From: Larix kaempferi
Taxonomy: Eukaryota > Streptophyta > Pinopsida > Pinales > Pinaceae
Direction: 5' to 3'
Assembly (NCBI GenBank): GCA_027924585.1
Contig: BSBM01000436.1
Location: 11,694,501-11,758,500 of the forward strand
Length of the DNA: 64,000 bases
Shown: piece after piece, positions 55,030 to 64,000 of the stretch
Layout of the letters: every line of letters starts with the position of its first letter
Position numbering within the stretch: position 1 is the first letter of the stretch
Program-made: the position numbers and the translations under genes
Notes under the pieces: model-generated
What the model saw: only the letters and a program-made list of their open reading frames with translations
What the model was told of the DNA's origin: nothing
Database searches by the model: none

Positions 55030-55259
55030 CTCCCTCTTAACTAGGAAGGTATTTCTCGACACAGGTCTTCTAGCACAAGCCTTCTTCTCTGGATCATCGT
55101 CACTGGATAATCGTCATCGAGTCATCCTCATCGTCACTACTTCTGCTATCTCAATCAATCTCTGAATCTACTCGTCATAGGAATTTCTACAGAGCCGGTC
55201 CTTTTTCATACTAGATGTAGGCCCACCACCTAGAGGTCTTCATCATCACTGGCCATACT

Positions 55260-55890
55260 GTGGAAATCTCAGGACTTATTACGTGCGTCACAAAACCTTA
55301 AAAGAGTCTCTTGACTAGAAAGAACCCTAAAGAGCATCTGAGGCCTTTTTCATCCTGTCCAAATCTCCAGGACTTAGTACATGTGACCCCACCACAAAAC
55401 CTCAAAAGGGAAACCCAGGACTGATTACGAGCACAAGGCTCAACCTATCGGATCTCCCAGGGCACAAATTACATCTGGTCACCACAAAACGTCGAAAGAG
55501 CATCCTAGGACTGATTACGAGCACAAGGATCAACCTATAGGATCTCCCAAGGCACAAATTACATGTGGTCATGGAAAAACCTCGAAAGAGCATCCCAGGA
55601 CTGATTACGAGCACACGGCTCAACCTATCGGATCTCCCAAGGCAAAAATTACATGCCATAGGACAAAACCTCGAAAGAGCATCTGCCAGATATCCCAGGG
55701 CACAAATTACATGCCATAGGCAAAACCTCGAAAGACTATCTGCAGATCTCCCAAGGCACAAATTATATGTCCTCCCAAGCAAAACCTCGAAAGAGAATTT
55801 TCCAGATGTCCCAGGGTACGAATTACATGCCATAGGCAAAACCTTGAAAGACCATCTGCAAATCTCCCAGGGCACAAATTACATGCTTCT
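55260..55890 (-). repeat. Tandem repeats in the tail of element G
   Basis: Units of 60-90 bp with GATCTCCCAGGGCACAAATT, ACATGTGGTC, CAAAACCTCGAAAGAGCATC and GATTACGAGCAC. They are homologous to B 41030-41650. Confidence 0.8.
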
Positions 55891-55914
55891 CTGCACAACC
55901 TGTTCCACGACCAC

Positions 55915-56318
55915 AGAGTATCAACCTGATACTCACCATACATCATCTTGATGTACACATGATCATCCTGATCATCATCACTGCAACATCCCGTTGCATG
56001 TCATCTCGAGCAACATCCTGAAGCTCATCATCCATGATCATCTTGATCATACAATGCATCTACCTGATGCATACCAAGTATCTACCTGATGCATATCATC
56101 ATACATGATCCACCTGATCATACAGTGTATCCTCCTGATACAAATACAAATACATGATACATATCACCATACATGATCCACCTGATCATACAATGCATCT
56201 ACCTTATGCATACCAAGTATCTACCTGATACATATCATCATACATGATACATATCACCATATATGATCCACCTGATCATACAATGCATCTACCTGATGCA
56301 TACCAAGTATCTACCTGA
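55915..56318 (-). repeat. Satellite-like tail with TGATCA palindromes in element G
   Basis: Repeats of ATACATGATCCACCTGATCA, CAATGCATCTACCTGATGCA and CAAGTATCTACCTGATACAT. It ends where the H LTR begins. Confidence 0.78.
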
Positions 56319-57086
56319 TGTTAACACCCAAAAAGTGCTCACTAGCTCATTTACCACATTACATGACTCATTTGTCCATTTTCCTACCATATTTCCATTA
56401 AAAATCCCAAAAAACCCATTAAAAAGCCTCCAAAAGGCCTAAAATGCCTCCAAAAGGCCAAAAAAACCATCAAAATAGCCTAAAAAAGGCTAAAAAACCC
56501 CCTTTTCCTCCAAAAATAGCAAAAATCCCCTAAAAAGGGAATAAAAATATAAAATAATGAGGAAAAGGAAGAAAAAACCCTATACAGCTGCCCAAAACCA
56601 TGTGTTTCCTAAAACCATGGGTCAGCACTCCACCACCAAAAAACTATAAATAGGTGATGGAGATCCCTTATTCCACATCCACAATCACAAGCACCCTTAC
56701 TCTGCCAAAATCTCTCTCGAAACCCTAGTTCACCTTTGAACTATTTTCACCTTGAGAGCCACCTTTGGCCCATTCCCAACATTGGAGAAGGAGAAGGAGC
56801 ATTCTTGAAGCTTGGAGCATCCTCTTGGACACTGCAAAGGGCTTCACCAACCTTGACACTCAAGGTAACATCAATACAAAGACATTCTTTCATTTTGGTG
56901 TTTATGCTTCATGCTTGTATTAGAAATAATTTAATTTTTTTTTTTTTTTTTTTTTAATGTTTTCTTTATTGCATAATTAGTTTAATATACTGAACTGCTA
57001 CTAAGGAGTCCATTCTCCTTAGTAGGTGCTCATTGGCACAAGCTAGGGGTAAAACCCTAGCTACAGTTTTGGCGACTCCACTGGGA
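56319..57086 (+). mobile_element. Element H: F-family LTR plus primer site, rest lost
   Basis: The LTR at 56319-57065 (747 bp) runs from TGTTAACACCCAAAAAGTGC to ACCCTAGCTACA on the plus strand and matches the F 3' LTR. The primer site TGGCGACTCCACTGGGA is at 57070-57086. No interior follows: the sequence switches within CTGGGAG to inverted G-tail repeat. There is no second LTR or right-hand target duplication, so this is a truncated insertion. A T tract of about 20 occurs near 56936-56955. Confidence 0.85.
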
Positions 57087-57293
57087 GTTCCGATAGGTTG
57101 AGCCTTGTGCTCGTAATCAGTCCTGGGATGCTCTTTCGAGGTTTTGTGGTGACCACATGTAATTTGTGCCCTACGAGATCCAATAGGTTAAGCCTTGTGC
57201 TCGTAATCAGTCCTGGGATTCTCTTTCGAGGTTTTCTGGTGGGGTCACATGTACTAAGTCCTGGAGATTTGGACAGGATGAAAAAGGCCTCAG
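57087..57293 (+). repeat. Inverted copy of the G tail repeat
   Basis: It is the reverse complement of sequence like 55345-55620: CCGATAGGTTGAGCCTTGTG, CTCGTAATCAGTCCTGGGAT, CTCTTTCGAGGTTTT, then GGACAGGATGAAAAAGGCCT. It has one repeat unit fewer than that source region. It joins G RNase H sequence at 57293 through AGAT. Confidence 0.82.
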
Positions 57294-58135
57294 ATCACAC
57301 CTGATCCCATACTGAAGCAGCATCTAGATGTGCTCTTCCTATCTACAGCACTGCTAGCCCAATCTGAATCAACATAACCCTGTAGGTTAAACTTTTGATT
57401 CGCATCATACTTGAGCCCATAATCCACTGTACCCTTCAGGTACCTCAGAACATGCTTTACAGCAACCAGGTGAACACTCCTCGGATCCGTCAGGAACTGG
57501 CTCAATGTGTTTGCCGCAAAGCAAATATCTGGTCTCGTGTTCATTAGGTACATCAAGGACCCAATCATCTGATGATACATAGAGACATCAACCGGCTCAG
57601 ATGAAGCATCTCACAAAAGCTTCAGGTTTGATGCCATAGGTGTGGCCATGGTCTTGCAGTTCATCATCCCGAACCTCTTCAGGATCTCTACTGCATACTT
57701 CCCTTGTCCAAGGAAGATTCCATCTGCAATCTGCCACACCTCCATACATAGAAAGTGGTGCATCATACCCAAGTTCTGCACATATATGACTCCCTGTCAT
57801 GTGTCTCAGAACCAAGTGGCTGCTCCACATACACTTCTTCTTCAACTACACCATTCAAGAAATCTATCTTGAAATCCATCTGGTGTATCTTCTATTTCAT
57901 CACTTTTATATTTCTCTATGCTGCCATTTGCATCATGCCTTATCTTGATAGATCCATATGGAAGTCATAACAAACTTCCCTTCAGGTCTTGGGACTACAT
58001 CCCAAACATCATTCTTCATGATCAACGGATCATGGCATTCTTCACATATCCTGGGAACTTCAATATCTTCAATAGATAATTTTGTTGCTGAACAAATGTT
58101 GTAGTTCTTCTTTTGTAGGTGATGGCATACGATCT
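57294..58135 (-). pseudogene. RT and RNase H remnant of element G
   Basis: On the minus strand from about 58135: GRIPYAITYKRR-like leader end, RT start with SIEKYK and the family deletion joint, then NGVVEEEVYVEQP-like coding, a jump that removes YVDD, and ADGIFLGQGKYAVEILKRFG in a second frame. From 57580 down: MYHQMIGSLMYLMNTRPDIC, LRYLKGTVDYGLKYDANQKF, NLQGYVDSDWASSAVDRKST and CCFSMGSGVI, where it is cut off at 57294. The RNase H C-terminus is missing. Confidence 0.85.
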
Positions 58136-58145
58136 TTCCTACACA

Positions 58146-60899
58146 ACAAGTTAAATTGCATGATTAGAAAACATCTCATAGTTTTCAGAACAAATTCTTA
58201 CACATAAAGAAATATGTCATACAGTCATCCAATTATCTTAGCCAATGCTTCAATACAACATTTATCCATATCCCGTAACTTTCTAGATGCCTTCCAATCT
58301 CTACCAGAACATTGTTAAGAGTGTGCACAACTCCCAACATGTCAGCAAAGAGGTTTCATTCTAGATAAGTAGCAATGGAATGTTGTACAGTGCCATAGGC
58401 CACTTACCCATGCATATTAGTAGTATACTGTTCATCAATGCAACTATTCTAATATGCATAATACACAACCTAATTCTAGGAACATCTGTATATACATTAT
58501 TGAACAGTATTATTTAAACAATAAAATATGCAAGTAATGACAATTCAAATAATTATCTTTGTTTGTTTGTTGGGTGGACTCCCTCTAAATCTTTGCAACT
58601 CCATTCTGATGTGGATTGTGGGAAGTGGTCAACTCCCTCTGAATATCCGCATCCTTGTAGAAACTACTACAGTGTGCTCCCTCTTGATCTTTGCTTCCTG
58701 GATTACCTGTCCTTGAACTTATATACATTCTCGATCCCTATGCATGCTTGTTAGTATCATCATTGTGTTATCCTCTAGGTCTCATACATAATCAAACATT
58801 CCTTAGTATAATCTTAATATTATCAAAACACAATAATCTCAAGCATGTATAGTCAGTATCAATTCAAACACAGATAATAAAAATTAGTATTCAAGGTTTC
58901 AAGGAAGTCTTCTTTTATTCATACATATTCTTATTTAATCATAGGACTCTTCTGGTTAGTTAAATCATCAAACAAGAGAAGAGATATAATATGCATAAAA
59001 CCCATGATTATTCAAAACTATACCTTCATGATTCTTCTGATTAGTCATATCATCAATTATGGTACGAAACATAATATGCATACAACCATAATTATTCAAA
59101 CCCATGACTTCATGAATAATCATTATCAACAACACAACAATATAAGATCCTAACACAAGGTAGGATTCTAGCTTGATATAGGAAAAACATACCTGGATTA
59201 GCATGCTAGCTAGTTATGTCTAATATACCCACATAATGTCTTCTGGTTCTCTTCAGTGACTTGTGCTAGTAACCTGCATGTCTCATAAGTTAACCATTGT
59301 AGAACCAAGTTATACATACCTCGTAAATGGATCTTCTATGTGATCCATGACAATGGATGAATCTTTGTCTTCATGTCATCATGATCTTGAACTAGAACAT
59401 GATTTGTCTTTCTTGGTGTACCTTTCATGTTAGTGGACAACTAAACCTCATACGGCACCATAATGCATTAGTACAATCATAAGTGTCAACACCCTAATGA
59501 ATGCATTCATAAAGGTGATACGACAAGTCTAAAATCAAGATTGTTTTAACCGTAATAACATGAAGACAAACATATCATAAACTTAATCATCAACAAATAT
59601 CGAGACATACCTAGATGAGTCATACCTGTTGAGATTGCTTGAAATCTTCTTATGTAAGGCCTTAGCCTCATCTCCCTCTGAAACATGAACTTCTTCACTT
59701 ATGCAGGTGACCAATCCATCCTCTTCTAGGATTAACGCAATCCACTTGATTTGCGGGAACTGGATCTGGAGCTGTAATAGGGTTTGTCAGAGAAACCCCA
59801 AAAATTCAAACTTTGAATTTCAAACTTCCGAAAGGACAGAAATATGCGCCTTGATGAGCTGATCAAGCTGGTATATTCAGAATTTGAAAACTGCAAAGTT
59901 TCACTCCTTAATTTTGCCTTTGAAACTTTTGTATTCGTTGGGCGTGACCTTGAACTAGGGTTTGATGAAGCCCACTCTTCTGTCCAATCAAAAATTTTGA
60001 TCCAAAGCTCTAAGCTTCTATTTTTATGAGGAGCTTCCAGTCGTGGTCACAGATTTCAAAAATTCCCATTTTTGCATAAGCCCTAATTTTCCACTTTTCT
60101 GATCAAAGTCCCGAACTAGGGTCTGATCAAGCCCGGCCTTCTGCCAAACCAAAATTTCTGATCTTGGTCTTTAAATTTTGATCTTGATGAGTAGCATCCA
60201 GCCGTGGTCTCTGATTACAAAAATTCCAACTTTCTCCGAAGCCCTAAATTTTGGAAGCCATGAATGAAGGTACTCAAACATAATTCTGTTTTGACAGAAA
60301 TATGTACTTGATTGTTTCTGGTGTAACTCCTGACATTTCGATCCACAGGGTCTGAAAAAGCTTCCTGAGATAGCGCGACCTGTTATCTTTCCATCCCGAT
60401 AGGTCTGACCTCAATTGGATTCTCTGAGAGAGAGTTATGCCAAGTGTCGCAACATGACCTATTTATGGGATAATACAGGAGAGCGAACTTGTACGGCGTG
60501 CCACGTGTCATTGTTTCAACTTCGACCTCTAAAAAATTTTCCTGAGATAGTACAGTCTGTGTACTACCTAGCGCGTTTTATGAAATTTCATTTGGAGCTT
60601 CCTAGCCCAAGTTATGACCTTTTTCCAAGGTCACCTGATTTTGACTCAGATCTGGAAGAGGCAGAAACCCTATATTGTATAGATAATAAATCCCAAAGTA
60701 CAACGAATTAGAGGTTGTCCTTTGGAAACAAGGTACATGGGGATCTTACCTTCTACCTGTAAAAGTTTCAGATCCGAAAAATTTTCCAAAACGGATTTAT
60801 AGTGAAAGTTCTACGATGACTAGTTTTTGCTATATAAAACCCTAGCATCGTAAGTGCAACAAGTGTCATACATGCCATATCATGCCTTCTTTCAGGCTA
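58146..60899 (-). other. Leader of element G with integrase scrap
   Basis: It is collinear with the B leader. Around 58575-58645 the minus strand gives QRELTTSHNPHQNGVAKI, a Copia integrase end. No other coding similarity. It ends at the primer site. Confidence 0.6.
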
Positions 60900-60911
60900 G
60901 CTCTGATACCA
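60900..60911 (-). other. Primer binding site of element G
   Basis: GCTCTGATACCA, reverse complement of TGGTATCAGAGC, abuts the 5' LTR. Confidence 0.92.
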
Positions 60912-61557
60912 TGTTAAATTTTCAGAATTTACTTCAATCTGATCTAGGATCTTAACTGAGAGAACAACATGTACAACAAATCTACAGCATATCAATCATG
61001 GACACAATAATGCAAGCACACAAGAGACACAAAGTTCACTTGGGGAAAACCATAAAGGTGAAAAACCCCAATAACTTTCTCAGAGATAGATAGAGAAATG
61101 ATACAACCAAAATACAAGAGATATCCTTCTCCTAGAAGTAGAGCCTCCTCCTCCACAAGTGCGCCACTCTCCCAAGTGTGTGTGTGAGAATAGAATGTGT
61201 AAAATGAGAGAGACACACTCTCTATTTATACACTAACTTGACTTGACCTTTACTCAACTAGGTCGGCCTCAACTTAACCACTTAACATAATGCTGACTGG
61301 GCCGACCCCCACTAGGGTGGTCTAATAACCCTTTGACCCACATGGACAACCCCCAATAGGGTGGTCTAATAACCATTTGTCCCACATGACTTATACAGGG
61401 CCGACCCCAACAAGGTGGTCTAATAACCCATCAAGTATAAGTTACGACACTTACAATATAAATGACAACACTTCCGTATAGAGGAATAATAACATCTCTA
61501 TAGGAATACAATATACATATATGTGAAATACATTCCGAAGTTACATATACATCAACA
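60912..61557 (-). repeat. 5' LTR of element G
   Basis: It is 646 bp and ends on the plus strand with ACATATACATCAACA before TTTGA. The TATA box is at 61223-61230 (minus), with the AGAGAG...CTCTCT inverted repeat beside it, as in B. Confidence 0.93.
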
Positions 61558-61562
61558 TTTGA

Positions 61563-63615
61563 GGTGGTGGGGGGTTAGGTGGCGCTTGAGGTGCTGCGTG
61601 CCCTTGGTGGTGGGCATCAACGGTCCAGAGTTGTCGTGCCCACTCCAAATGTGAGCAAGCGTGTGTGTAATGGCCATAGACCTTGCAAATAGAACGAGGG
61701 TGGTTCGTTCGTAAGTTAGGTTTTTTAGCTTGCTTTGGTGGCCTATTGCGGTTTTGGTTAGCAAGTGCCATGTTATTATTGTTTGGGGGATTAGGTGGTT
61801 GGCCGCCTTAGTCTGGAGGGGGGTTGTTCCCGCTGTTACGTCCTTTTCTGCGATTTTGTTGGCCTTGTTGGCGTTGGGTATTTTGGTTATGTTGCATATT
61901 TTGTTGCGCGTACACTTGCCCTTGGGCAGCAGGTGGGTGCTGAGGTTTTGCAGGTGAGGGAGCAGGCTGCGGCACGTAATAAGTGGGTGGGGGTGGAGGT
62001 GATGCAAGTGTTGGACCTGGTGGGGGTTGTTGATACGTCTGTGCGACAGGTGGTTGATTTGCCGTAGGTGCTGCTTGTGGCGGATAATAAGTGGGAGGGG
62101 CTTGAGAGGCTACAGGAGCGTGCGCGACCTGCTGGTGGTAATATGGTTGAGGTGCAACCGGAGGAACGTCAGTGGGGGATGCATGGCCGAAGCACTGAGG
62201 TGGACATGAGGGTCCATGGGAATGGCGGTTATTCACCATGGGAGCATACGAATTGGTTGCTCCAGAGTGGGATGTAGCCCATGAAAGGTCGGGGCCATTA
62301 CTAGTACGTGTCATGGAAAAGGGTTGGTTATGCGATGCAACATGGCCAATGATTCCATTGGCGGCATGGGATGCCCTCGACGCATCGTTTCGAGAGAAGT
62401 CGCCGTGAGGAGCGTTGGGTATAATGGTATATAGGTAACCATACTGGGCGTAGATAAGGTCTAACTGCTGGGATTTTAAGATGTCTTCTTCTTCAGACTG
62501 GGGTCGTTCGGATGCCACATCCTTAGCGATGATGGGAAGGAGAGATTTGAGAAACCAATCTAGGAAGATATGGTCATCTAACTTGATTTCTCATAGGCTT
62601 CGGCATCAATGCCACTCATGAATGTGGTCAGTGATGTGGGTGGTCGTACTCTATCTGCAAGATAGTAGGATCTCAACTCTCGCGTCATAGCAGACAGGTA
62701 ACTGAAAGAACTGCAGGAAGGTCGAGGCGAGGGAAGTAAAGGTGGCATGGGTCCCATGGGGCTGCTCGATGTACCACTTCGATGCAGAGCCAGTGAGAGT
62801 TCATTGTAACAGGTGGAGTGGGACAGAGTCATCCACTATGGAGTTGGAGGAACACCATAGATGGAAGGACATAATGTGATTTTGTGGGTCTTCACCTACC
62901 TTGCCCTCAAACTTGGGGATGTCTGATGGGAGTTTGGTAGGCATGTGAGGCCACGTGGGATCATGTCTGATGGTATCATTGGTCAATCTGTCCAGGTCAG
63001 GAAGGTTGAGACTAGCCATGAATGGAAAACTAGTAGAACGATGTGACATGCTGGTGGTGGCGGCCATGTTGGGGCCGATGCCCCCAAGTGTTGGGGTTGG
63101 GTTTGTGATATGGATGTGACCCCCAAACGGGGGGGTGGAGGTGGTATGGGAGGGTCCTGCGCCACTAAGCGTAGTGTGATTCAAGAGTGGGGTTGGGTTG
63201 GGTATGCTAGCTACTGGAATTGGCACAGTGACTGGAATGGTGGGTGTGGGCCCCATCAAGGGCATACCCAAAGCAGGTGTGGTGGCTGGGGTGGTGTGGA
63301 CACACCACCAAGGGTCCCTACAAAGAAAGGGTTGGAAGTCATGCCATCCATGGGGCTGGTTAGTGCAGTGTAAGTGAGGTTTTTGGACTCTGCCTCAGAA
63401 TCAAATGTGAAGTAAGGGGCGTCAGAGCCAAGGGACGGAGCTCTATGGCGTCGACGAATGGATTCGAGTGACGAAGCTCTAGGTCTATGATGAGTGGTGT
63501 CGAGTGATGCATCTCTAAGTCTATAACAGGTGATGTCAAGTGAACCGTGTTGCGGGGGCTCGCCCCAGAGGCACCAAGAGTGTCTCGGGGACTCAATTGT
63601 GACAGATGGTGTCAA
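61563..63615 (-). pseudogene. gag of element F, right of G
   Basis: From about 63615 on the minus strand: MTPSVTIESPRHSWCLWGEP, a Ser/Arg/His repeat-like part, a Pro/Thr-rich part, then the gag domain ASLNLPDLDRLTNDTIRHDP, PSDIPKFEGKVGEDPQNHIM and FHLWCSSNSIVDDSVPLHLL (63000-62801). After frameshifts: KWYIEQPHGTHATFTSLAST, FLQFFQLPVCYDARVEIL and HITDHIHEWH. A long Pro/Gln/Ala-rich arm (62500-61810) leads to the knuckle SICKVYGHYTHAC near 61680, whose first Cys has become Ser. The gag domain matches E. G interrupts it at 61558. Confidence 0.88.
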
Positions 63616-64000
63616 GTATCTAGGGGTTGTGTTAAGTTAAAAACAGCTCAAAAACCCTAATGCAGTCGAGTGTGCAGAAAGAGAGCGCAAGAAATACGGC
63701 ACTCAGGCCAACAACCAGCTCAAAATGCTCACTGTAATAGTTGTGCTACAATAAGCAAAGCATCAACAATAATGGTCAGAATACCAACAAGCAGCAGGTT
63801 TCCTAAAAATAAAAATAGTGGACTCTGTAATGTCCCTTATTAGGAATTTTATTAAAATTGCAATTTTCCACTTTTTTTCCCTAGTTCGACCTTTGACTAG
63901 TTTTGATCTCTAGGTCCCAAATTTGCCCCAAATGATACCAAATCTTCTGAGAAGGTATATGAATGATATTAGAACATAAATATGTGTTTCAGGTATGCCT
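63616..64000 (-). other. Leader of element F, partial
   Basis: Noncoding DNA upstream of F gag. At 63826 TGTAATGTCCCTTATTAGG resembles the start of a Gypsy LTR in plus orientation, but the window ends before any partner could be seen. The F 5' LTR is not present. Confidence 0.45.

Larger units (their letters stand above)
54386..61557 (-). mobile_element. Element G: non-autonomous Copia retrotransposon in gag of F
   Basis: The 3' LTR is 54386-55029 and the 5' LTR 60912-61557. The target duplication TTTGA is perfect (54381-54385 and 61558-61562). The primer site is at 60900-60911. It is the same family as A and B. The inside contains an F-family LTR (H) and an inverted tail piece, with loss of most RNase H. 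Confidence 0.95.
5123..64000 (-). mobile_element. Element F: Tat-like Ty3/Gypsy retrotransposon hosting the whole nest; 5' end outside window
   Basis: F reads right to left. Gag starts near 63615, is interrupted by G (54386-61557), continues to about 53938, then protease (53886-53350), a zinc-knuckle linker, RT and RNase H, integrase (to about 49535), a second RNase H (48992-49420), an antisense PMD gene (48620-48294 and 9878-8831, interrupted by A), noncoding DNA and the 3' LTR (5123-5885). Without A and G, the visible part is about 13.3 kb, similar to the 15.7 kb of element E, which has the same order. The left flank CCCCT (5118-5122) is the candidate target duplication; its partner and the 5' LTR lie beyond base 64000. 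All frames carry stops. Confidence 0.85.

Noticed and set aside
62027-62277. Plus-strand frames opposite F gag
   Set aside because: They mirror the Pro/Gln-rich gag arm on the minus strand and have no independent support.

Overview
The window looks like nuclear DNA of a land plant with a large, retrotransposon-packed genome. The evidence is entirely element content: Ty1/Copia and Ty3/Gypsy elements with plant-type primer sites, a plant mobile domain (PMD) gene, a Helitron-type helicase remnant and a SINE. Species cannot be fixed from the sequence. No intact host gene, rRNA, tRNA gene or CRISPR array was seen, and every coding region found is broken by stops, frameshifts or insertions.

Layout. 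Bases 1-5122 are old intergenic DNA: a diverged direct duplication (about 5-279 and 749-1039), a SINE with perfect 17-bp target duplications (2943-3181) and a minus-strand Helitron/PIF1-type helicase pseudogene (3470-5122). From 5123 to the window end, essentially everything belongs to one Tat-like Ty3/Gypsy element, called F here. F runs on the minus strand, its 3' LTR is at 5123-5885 and its 5' LTR lies beyond 64000. F is split by two Copia insertions: A (plus strand, 9879-48288) and G (minus strand, 54386-61557). A contains three further insertions: C (deleted Gypsy, 12034-16381), D (Copia, 18807-39483) and B (Copia, minus, 40185-47126). D contains E, a complete-length Tat-like Gypsy element (22877-38560). 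G contains H, a truncated F-family LTR plus primer site (56319-57086). The nest is therefore F > A > D > E, four levels deep, and paired LTRs with matching 5-bp target duplications support A, B, C, D, E and G.

A, B and G are one non-autonomous Copia family. All lack gag and protease, keep scraps of integrase, RT and RNase H, and share the same internal RT deletion joint. They must have been mobilised in trans. D was a normal gag-protease-integrase-RT-RNase H Copia element. C lost its RT and integrase cores.

The most notable system is the pair E and F. In element order each has gag, protease, RT, a gypsy-type RNase H lacking its first catalytic aspartate, integrase, a second RNase H placed 3' of integrase with all four acidic residues, an antisense PMD gene, and the 3' LTR. 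The antisense PMD gene keeps a GT-AG intron of about 100 bp at the same site and phase in both, and has a TATA-like motif about 500 bp upstream in both. This suggests an inherited, independently transcribed passenger gene. Element A sits in the second PMD exon of F, and the reading frame is continuous across the insertion once one target duplication is discounted.
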